64,000 nt of DNA from Hyalella azteca. Its lineage: Eukaryota > Arthropoda > Malacostraca > Amphipoda > Hyalellidae. How positions within the stretch are numbered: position 1 is the first letter of the stretch; each line of letters opens with the position of its first letter. Below the pieces are notes generated by a model. The model did no database searches and had not been told where the DNA came from. It worked only from the letters and a program-made list of their open reading frames with translations. Made by a program: the position numbers and the translations under genes. This document shows, one piece after another, positions 56,134 to 64,000 of the stretch. Location: positions 186,001 through 250,000 of the forward strand of contig NW_025941636.1 of assembly GCF_000764305.2 (NCBI RefSeq). Direction: 5' to 3'.

Positions 56134-57927
56134 ATCATCCGTTGAGATCAAATTTATTCCACGCATTTCTACAGCATACAAAGCTATTTGGATAAGCAAA
56201 ATTTTTTTTTGATTGGGTCTTCGATTCATTGCGGGAAATTGCTGCATAGTATATTCTGAAATGCTTGAAAACTCTGGAAATTACTTAGCCCTCTATCGCC
56301 TGGCAGGAGTAACCGGCGCAAAATATTGTCACAAGACTACTTAAAAAGGATACCTATACGTTCTAGAGAGCACAAAATGACTTGCACTGTTGGTTGCCGC
56401 CACGTACGACAACTTTAATGCTGTTGCGTACAAACGTCCTCAGGTTGCTACACTCAATATAGTTGAAATTTAATTAAAAATAATAATTTAAATTTAATTT
56501 AATTTAATACTTAATTCAAGTTGAAAGTTATGTTCCCGAAGAGGGACATACTGCGATATAGGGTTAAAATTTACGCCTCGTTTTTCATGTTTGTAGGGCT
56601 GGTAGCATGGTTAAAGGTACTTGTTGCACGTTTCTAACGTTAAAACACACCCAACCGTCACATCTAGTTATCGAACTAACGTCTAGTTACTCACAACATA
56701 CTCTGTAAAGTAAGCTTATGGTAGGAAGAATATACAATGGAATACGACGGGGATTATGCAAAGTGGCGTGCACTGCTGCCTCATGCGTCAGTGTTGAAGC
56801 AGCACAGCTCATCTGCCTCCACGCACCTCCTAAATGGGAGGTAAAAAGTGAGTGCTGTGCACATGGCCCAGCTCGGTAGAAAATTTCTAAATAATATTCT
56901 AATGATTGCAGGATTTACAAATCAATTATGACAAGTCGTAATATTATATCAATTGTCCCAATATTACTTAATTTACAATATAATGGTATAGAGTAATTAT
57001 TTGGCTTTCTTCAGGAGTAATAAGCTATATTTTATACATTCACAGTCATGCAAAAGTGAAGCGGAATATTCAGGTCAGAAATTTTTTGATTAATCTTAAT
57101 GATTAAAAAGTTACAAACAAATGGACGATGTTTCTGTTAGTGTGAAGGTTCCATTTTTTTCATACCTTTGAGATTCCAAAAGTTTGTCACGTGTTCCTTG
57201 AGGTAATAACTTTTTCAGGCCATCTAAAGACTGTAAACTTGATAGACGACTCGTGAAATTATGAGTGGCTTTAGAGTGAAAACACACTTTCAGTTTAATT
57301 TCCGCATAGTTGCCTTTGGTTATATAGATTGCGTTAGCAGAATTATGGGCAATAAATGAACAAAAGTTCTGAATCTAGTTGAAAGTAAATAATGAAAGTT
57401 TTTAGAAAGAAAATAGAACTAAAATTGATGTGGTTAACATGCTTATGATAAATGACTATTTTTTGAAATATTACATCTAGAATAAAAGATAATAGCGTCG
57501 TTATTCATACCGCTTTAAAGTGAGCCCAAATCCATGAACAAGATATATGCAGGTCTAAGACAGGAATTAAATCATGAATGGCCAAATAATATCAACTGTT
57601 GATGTTGATAAGAATAGCAATAATGTTTCTTCACTTTTTGAATATTAAAGAACAGACCAAGTGTAGGAACAAAAAAAAAGAAAGTTAATCGTAGCTAATT
57701 ATAAAACTAATATGAACGTAATTTTAATAGGTTCAAGAGGTTCGTTATTTCATTGTTAAAACATAGTCTACAGAGATGGAAATGCCCTTTATCCCTCAGT
57801 GCCAATTGCAAATATAAAATTCTCATCATGATTATAATAGGCACCAAATGTGTAGCCGGGTTCCAGCGGTCATGCAGGAATAATACTGACATTTTCTAGT
57901 TTTATTCTGAATCTGCGGAAAAACACG
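56134..57927. other. Stretch without a supported gene
   Basis: AT-rich, including an (AATTT)n-like run near 56465-56510. The segment 57828-57870 (ATAATAGGCACCAAATGTGT) weakly resembles the 59-bp repeat unit at 59951-60150. Confidence 0.45.
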
Positions 57928-59548
57928 ATGTCAGGGGACAGAAAAATCATCGCAGGATTTTTGAAGCGCGCATACGAGGCTTACTTTAAAGTCAAGCTGG
58001 ATGACCAAGATGAGTGCGGAGCACCGCACGCGCTGTGCGACACGTGCGCACAATCTCCGACAGTGGACGAAGGGCGGGAAAACTTCACTGAAGCCGTGGC
58101 TTCTGATGGTTACAAGATGTCATGGGACTATGCATCAGATTGTTAGTTCTGCGCCAACAGTACAAGTGTCATTTAACGGAATAATCGGTGCAGACTCCAA
58201 TACCCGACCTTCCATTTGACGTTATCCTGAGGCTCACTGCGAAGAAATATTGGCACCAGCGTTCACAGAACTTCCCAGCAGCAACGACGAGGATGTTGAG
58301 CTAGGATCTTCATACTCCTCAGATGAGCTAGGATGTATAGAAGAGGAGTATGAACCACAAGATAGTCCACAGCCCATTAGACAATGTGAGCTTAAAGAAG
58401 TGGCTTGCGAACTCAACTTGCTCAATACTTTCTCTTAGCTGTTGCCCCCAGACTCAAAAAGAAACATCTGATTGTCAAGGACACTCGTGTCCTTTTCTTT
58501 CCTAGAAGGCATGAGGACAGCATGGGCTACTTTTGGCAGGAGAAAGACCTCGTGAAATGCCGAGATTTCACCGCGGTCCTTTATGTTAAAATCGACTCTT
58601 TGCAATTCAGTCCGAGAGACTATCGACTCAATATTATACCTTGCAAGTGCTTTTTGAAGTGTGTGCTCCTCTACAGCGGGAACCAATTCGTTTCAATCCT
58701 TCATGCGTACCCTACAACTTTCGAAGAGAAATATGAAGAAGTGCAGTACGCGTTAGGCAAAATCCATTATGTGCGAAAATTTAAACTAAATGAACTACGT
58801 AGACTTAAAGATAGAGAACTCTCCTTGGTCTGCAGTCCGGGTTCACGAAGTACTCATGCTCTATATGTATGTGAGACAGTCGCGACTGAGTCTAGCATTG
58901 AGTAAAGAAAGAGTTGTTGGCGTGAGTGCAGTTAGTATCTGGAGTGAGACACATAAACGAAGACCGGAAGAAGATATTGATCTCACAGCTACGCATGAAG
59001 TTTGGGTTAATGAAAGTTTATATGCGCTTTGGACAGGGATGGGAGCTGATTCAACGACCTATGCTGAGCCTTTTCTCTACTGACCTTTGCAAAGTTGAAA
59101 GTAGGCATTTTCGATGACCTACAGATACGTCAGCTCATGGAAGACAGAGCTCCAAACTCTTTAAACATGTTAGAGTGGGCCGCGTGAAAATCGTTTGTGC
59201 AGGTGGTGAACATTAACAACTTCTTGAGTAGCACGAAGGAGGCAAACCACGCCAGACTCATCAGCAGCATGATTGAGACCTTACATAGAAACTCAGTTGT
59301 TTGACGAGTATAAAGATACACGTACTGTTCTCCCATTCGAAGAAGTTCCCTGAAAATCTTGGGGCGATGAGCGACGAGCATATAGGTTCCATCAGGACAT
59401 GCGCCCAACGGAGTAAAGTTACCCGGGGAGACGAGATACTGTCATTATGGCGGACTACTGCTGGTCGCTGAGGAAAGACAAACCAGCCGCTCATCAGAAA
59501 CAGAACCGCTTATTTATGCTGCGAATTTTTAACTTTTGTGTCACATAA
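57928..59548 (+). pseudogene. Decayed copy of a multi-copy transposon-associated ORF
   Basis: Pieces of one protein are spread over different plus frames. In order they are: KRAYEAYFKVKLDDQDECGA with a Cys-x-x-Cys (57958-58050); LRQWTKG after a frameshift (58061-); an acidic SSNDEDVELGSSYSSDE (about 58274-58330); FTAVLYVKIDSLQFSPRDYR and LKCVLLYSGNQFVSILHAY (58566-58712); KILISQLRMKFGLMKVY (about 58966-); KFPENLGAMSDE (59340-59385); and MADYCWSLRKDKPAAHQKQ (about 59438-59500). Their order and motifs match an uncharacterised ORF family I know as repetitive in arthropod, cnidarian and other animal genomes. I do not recall a formal name. At least four frameshifts, internal stops and a missing central segment make it a dead copy. 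Confidence 0.7.
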
Positions 59549-59857
59549 AGCTAAAACTTATATTATAATAATTATGTTTATCAAATGTCATGGACTAAAT
59601 CAACACTTATTTAATTTAGAAATGTTGACTTTTATTTTTGATGAAAATACAAACAATCGTTAAGGTTTCTCAGCTGATGACCTGCTGATTTTTTTACCAT
59701 AGATTAAATTTTCTAAATTTCCGTAACAAAATAAATTTACCTGATTGATCAAAACCAAGGTCATTTCCGGTCTCAGAGCATCAAAATCAGTCAAACTCAG
59801 GTGGAAAACGTTGGACGATTTTCAAAGCATATTTTTTTGAAACCCAGTGTAATAGAC
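59549..59857. other. Spacer without a supported gene
   Basis: AT-rich. Probably the 3' non-coding remainder of the decayed element. Confidence 0.4.
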
Positions 59858-59895
59858 GCCCAGTGTCTGGCCGACGCTGCGGCCAGACACTGGGC
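59858..59895. repeat. Perfect 15-bp-arm GC-rich hairpin
   Basis: GCCCAGTGTCTGGCC and GGCCAGACACTGGGC flank the loop GACGCTGC. It lies about 55 bp before the 59-bp array. Confidence 0.9.
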
Positions 59896-59950
59896 ATCGA
59901 CATATCACGCTGCATCAACACATCAATTTTCCATTCATAGATGGCCACCT

Positions 59951-60150
59951 CAGGACTCAGACAGGTCTAACCATCATAATAGGCGCCCACTATGTGGCCG
60001 GAGGCTGGCTAGGATTCAGACTGGTCTAACTATCATAATAGGCGCCCACTATGTGGCCGGAGGCTGGCTAGGATTCAGACTGGGCTAACTATCATAAAAG
60101 GCGCCCACAATGTGGTCGGAGGCTGGCCAGGACTCAGACTGGTCTAACTC
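59951..60150. repeat. 59-bp tandem repeat, about 3.4 copies
   Basis: GGACTCAGACAGGTCTAAC and GGATTCAGACTGGTCTAAC blocks, each followed by ATCATAATAGGCGCCCACTA and TGTGGCCGGAGGCTGGC, recur every 59 bp. Divergence is low. Confidence 0.95.
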
Positions 60151-63100
60151 AGTACATTGAGCGCGCCTCTGGCCGCAGGACATATCTGCTTCAGTCAATC
60201 ATAAACATTACCGCGATGCTCTCGAAGGAATATCATATGCTGCAATATACGAATGAAATCGAACCTTTTATTATATCCCGGTAAAAAATAATAGCTTTTA
60301 CTGCAGTAATCCAAATACCATAGTAAAATATATATTTATCGTATTACTTTACTTATTTCTCTAAACAAATGAATTAGCTACAGGCAACGCGAGTTTTATC
60401 TAGAAGCGCTCGATGCTCAATCATCTATTTTTTATCGGCAGAATAATTCAATAACCTCTCAATAGCATGTTTTAACATTTGTGAAGTATCAAAATACGCA
60501 CTAATTGCAAAATAGAACTTTCATCTGTGTTCTGAATTGCAAACTAATTGAATTTATCTTCCGCCGTTGGTTCGTTAATGTGTTTAATGATTGTGTGCGA
60601 ATAGACTTGAGTTTTCAGCAACGCAATTTTCGGGAGTTACTTTGAATGTTCTGCAATCATCAGAACTTAAATAGAGTGCACCAAGTTTCGAGACGACCAA
60701 AATCAGGCTATGGCGCAAGATAAATGTAATAAAATTTCGAATTAGATCTTTTTTCACAGAGTATTGGCAGAACAAAAAAAACGAGAATGCCTCGTTTATT
60801 CACAAGATCAGTTTGTATAGAGTATTGATCATGCAATATGACCAAAAGAATGACACGTTTATTTATACGAGCACTTAAAAAGAAGTGAGATCTTCTTTAA
60901 GCCAGCACTTGTGTTAGAGCCACGCGACCTTGAGAACCACGAACTGTTAAAGACGAACTACCTGCCTCTCTACCTCGCCATTCTACCGCATGAAGCGCGT
61001 TGCGAGCGACCGACGGACTCCGCCCAATCGTTGCGTTGGCGGAGATCGTGAGGGGTCGGAGATGATACAGGCACGAGCTTCCATTTATTTACTAGCCAAA
61101 CTCAAATCGGCTCCCGGGATCAGAAATTAATTAAACATAGAATTATTTACAGAAATTTATTGTGATACGGAGTTGTATCACGTGACGATGTGACTCAGTT
61201 GCATTTTGTGAAATATCAGTTCGATGATTATTGATAACTTTTATTGCCTCTATTGCACTGCATAGTTTAATATATTAATGAAGATGCTCCGAACGCTACA
61301 GCTGATGATTATTCTGAGAATAAGTTTGATTATACCTGACTCAAAAGAATAGAAGGCCCTCATATAAAGAAAAAAAAAATACTGTGCAGACAATGACACG
61401 GTTCATAGCGTACACTGTATAGACTGTAAATAATTAATAAAAACATAACGGCTAACGATTTTATTGAAAATCCAGCAAACAAAACTTCGGATTCAGCAAA
61501 GTCGAATACCGGAACTGCAGTGGATGCAGTTGAGGAAACTGAAATTAGAAAAATAGGCCTTACTTGATGAAGGCCAGAGCTTGAGAAAGTATTTTACTAA
61601 TTATGCTCAGTAATTCCAATTTAGCGGTACAAAACTTGACAGTGAACGCATATTCCCAGTGTAACCTCAAATGAAATAACGTGTACAGCAGAAAATAATG
61701 TTTCGCTGTCTGCACTTGAGGCACGTAGCACATGGCAAAAGAGATGCGATGAGACAATATACCGGAGGTTATACTGTAAATTAACAATTACAAACCAAGA
61801 TTAGATTGATCAACAAGCGCTATTGTATCGTATGCAATTATTCATTATGAGGATTAAGATACATGTATCAATTTATACAAAGTAAGATTAAATATTTCGA
61901 GACTAACCTTCTAATTTATTACCGCTGGGGTCAATTTAGAAGTGGCTTGAAAGCCGTTTAGAGGTACAAAGGTGTTTTGACAATGCAATTGAGTGCAAAG
62001 GTTAGTATATTAATGAATAAATGGTCGACCCAACTTGGACAAGTTAATAGGGTTAAAGCGCCACAGGGCGTAAAGTTATAGGCTCGAAAGCCGGCAATAC
62101 TGCCAAGTATAATTAATGCGTCAGAGACGTCTTAAGGGGTTGGGTCAGACCAAATATAGTAACGTGGCATGTATTAACTTGAAAAAGGGCCCATAGCATG
62201 CATTAAATCCAAAAGGTGATAGGAAGTGAATTGCACTCTGGTCACTGTGAGCAATACAGCAGCCTAGAACACCGTTTGAGTAACCTGAGCCTCCGTATCT
62301 CATAAGCAGTCAAAAGTTCCGTCTTTATGAGTTCTTCGACATCAATACTTAATCTAACTTAATCTTTAAGGTCTCCGTTACATTAGAACGGAACATAATT
62401 TCCAACAAACAGAACAAACTGAACAAAATTTCTAATAAGACTTCACAAATGTCGGTACACTGTGTTTACTGGGAGCCACATTATCGTATCGACGCGTGTA
62501 ATTACGTAACCTGGAGAGCCACAACCGGGTGGCTGGGTGTCAAGTAGTTGCCAGGGCAGCCAAATTAGATCTCCTCGTTATTCCAAACAGACTACCGAGC
62601 TGGCTGGGGGCGTTTGTATAGAGCCTCAAGTTTTGCGACAAAAATATCGAGCACCACAGACGGGAAGAGCTGTTCTCGCGTCTAGAGATTATTATAGTTT
62701 ATATTGTACGAATTGTAAATTAGGTTTAGTCAAAGTGATATTTTTGAAGCATTTTCTAGATTAATTTCGCACAAATTTCCATACCAAATATTTACGGTCG
62801 AAATTATATCAGAATCCGAATCTATCTTTGAATACAGTGATAAATCAATTTGATACGTAAAAAAGTACAAACAACCTTGGTTTTACTAAGATTTTTAGGA
62901 TATGTTCAAGTTTTTTTCGAATGGTTACGGAGATACCTGTAAATTTTTTCAGGACATCAAAAAATATTCACCCTCCAATCCATAACGGACGGCTCGAACT
63001 CATTTGAACTCAGCAACGTTTGCTTCTCATAAAAATGAAATATATACAATAAAAGGTCATTAAAAGTAATAGTTGAACTTAGATGAGCTCAATTTTTCAG

Positions 63101-63370
63101 AGAGAAAAGTAATTTTTTATCGCCTAATAGCTCGAAAGTATCATCAATAGTGGGTAATAAGGACGCTATTGCGCGCACGACTTGGTGTAAAGGTGGACTC
63201 ATGTAAGCTGCCTATCAGTGGCTGATTTCAAGCTTGGTCAGCGCATCGGCTTGATTAGTTCATCGAAGTCTGACCGAGAGTTTGTTGTGTCAATTAATTG
63301 CGAGCGAGACGACGGACCGAATGATTGAGTGAACTGAACTGCAAAATAACACAAACAGACTAGCCATGGC
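60151..63370. other. Stretch without a supported gene
   Basis: AT-rich with a slightly GC-richer patch at 60910-61090. The plus ORF at 62537-62764 (75 codons) is unrecognised. No dispersed repeat from elsewhere in the window recurs. Confidence 0.5.
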
Positions 63371-63641
63371 TTAACATGGCTTAACATGGCTTAACATGAC
63401 TTAACATGGCTTAACATGGCTTAACATGGCTTAACATGACTTAACATGGCTTAACATGGCTTAACATGGCTTAACATGGCTTAACATGGCTTAACATGGC
63501 TTAACATGGCTTAACATAGCTTAACATGGCTTAACATGGCTTAACATGGCTTAACATGGCTTAACATGGCTTAACATCTCTTAACATGGCTTAACATGGC
63601 TTAACATGGCTTAACATGGCTTAACATGTTAAGCCATGTTA
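63371..63641. repeat. Decamer array (TTAACATGGC)26 ending in a palindrome
   Basis: Twenty-six in-register decamers run from 63371 to 63630. Almost all are TTAACATGGC; single-unit variants are TTAACATGAC (twice), TTAACATAGC, TTAACATCTC and the final TTAACATGTT. At the right end the orientation flips, creating a perfect 30-bp palindrome at 63612-63641. Each unit contains TAA, so no ORF spans the array on the plus strand. Confidence 0.95.
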
Positions 63642-64000
63642 TGCCATGATTCCATGCAGATTCCATGTAAGTCATGCAGATTCCAGTATGAAATCTGCCA
63701 TTAGATTGGCAGATTCCCTAGTATCACCACATTCATAACAACGTGTAAACAGCCGAAAGAAACTGAAAGAAACTTCGTTTATCCATAACGAACGATTGTT
63801 CCGCTCAGAATAAAGGCTAGGGGGAAAATGCTTAATACATAGGTATCGAAATATTACACCAATTTTGACAACGGCTCGATTCGAAATATTTTTGCCAAGA
63901 ATATTTTTGCGTGAAATGAGGAATTTATACCACTCGATGATTTTGAAATAAATGTTAGGCGTTAAATACCTTCACCACTCCGCGTCAATATTTTTATCTA
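63642..64000. other. Right edge of window, nothing recognised
   Basis: It begins with short direct repeats of GATTCCATG and GCAGATTCCA next to the decamer array, then AT-rich DNA to the end. Confidence 0.5.

Noticed and set aside
63371..63641. Telomere-like or satellite origin of the decamer array
   Set aside because: The unit TTAACATGGC is not the arthropod TTAGG telomere motif, and the array is only about 260 bp inside unique sequence.

Overview
The window is eukaryotic and almost certainly from an arthropod genome. It is AT-rich, with one long uninterrupted protein-coding exon among tens of kilobases of non-coding DNA. It carries decayed Tc1/mariner-type elements whose N-terminal helix-turn-helix (the DUF4817 type) is abundant in arthropod genomes, and a decayed copy of a multi-copy ORF family I associate with arthropod and cnidarian genomes. 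Exon-intron signals are visible, and there is no operon structure, ribosome binding site or prokaryotic feature. I cannot name the species.

The one confident gene lies on the minus strand at 38567-41191. It is a single open frame of 874 codons from its ATG, encoding a largely disordered Ser/Arg/Gln/Pro-rich protein with a coiled-coil-like segment and five spaced Ser/Thr-x-Ser/Thr-Trp motifs. A good splice acceptor (41392-41393) lies upstream, two short upstream ORFs precede the ATG, and a credible splice donor (38651-38652) lies 28 codons before the stop codon. The coding exon is therefore probably internal to a multi-exon gene running right to left. A 48-nt GC-rich block at 22079-22126 has consensus splice sites on the same strand and fits the reading phase left by that donor, so it is a candidate next exon. 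If so, much of the window is intron. Two other minus-strand ORFs (32142-32444 and 32808-33107) have weak gene-like properties.

The rest is repeat landscape. (1) There are about twenty tandem arrays, with units of 8 to 88 bp. They include a GC-rich 27-bp array followed by CTG-rich and polypurine DNA at 11.6-12.3 kb, and a 26-unit decamer array at 63.4 kb that ends in a 30-bp palindrome. (2) Dispersed non-autonomous elements include five copies of a family of about 160-190 bp with a GACA/GTCC-rich core, two pairs of longer dispersed repeats, and a foldback element with arms of about 170 bp just upstream of the gene. (3) Three transposase-like relics lie at 29.9-30.2, 53.6-54.0 and 57.9-59.5 kb. 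All are broken by deletion, truncation or frameshift.

I found no tRNA, rRNA, CRISPR array or complete mobile element. Nothing looks like an undescribed multi-gene system. The most unusual items are the unrecognised motif-bearing gene with its overlapping upstream ORFs, the phase-compatible microexon, and the density of minisatellites.
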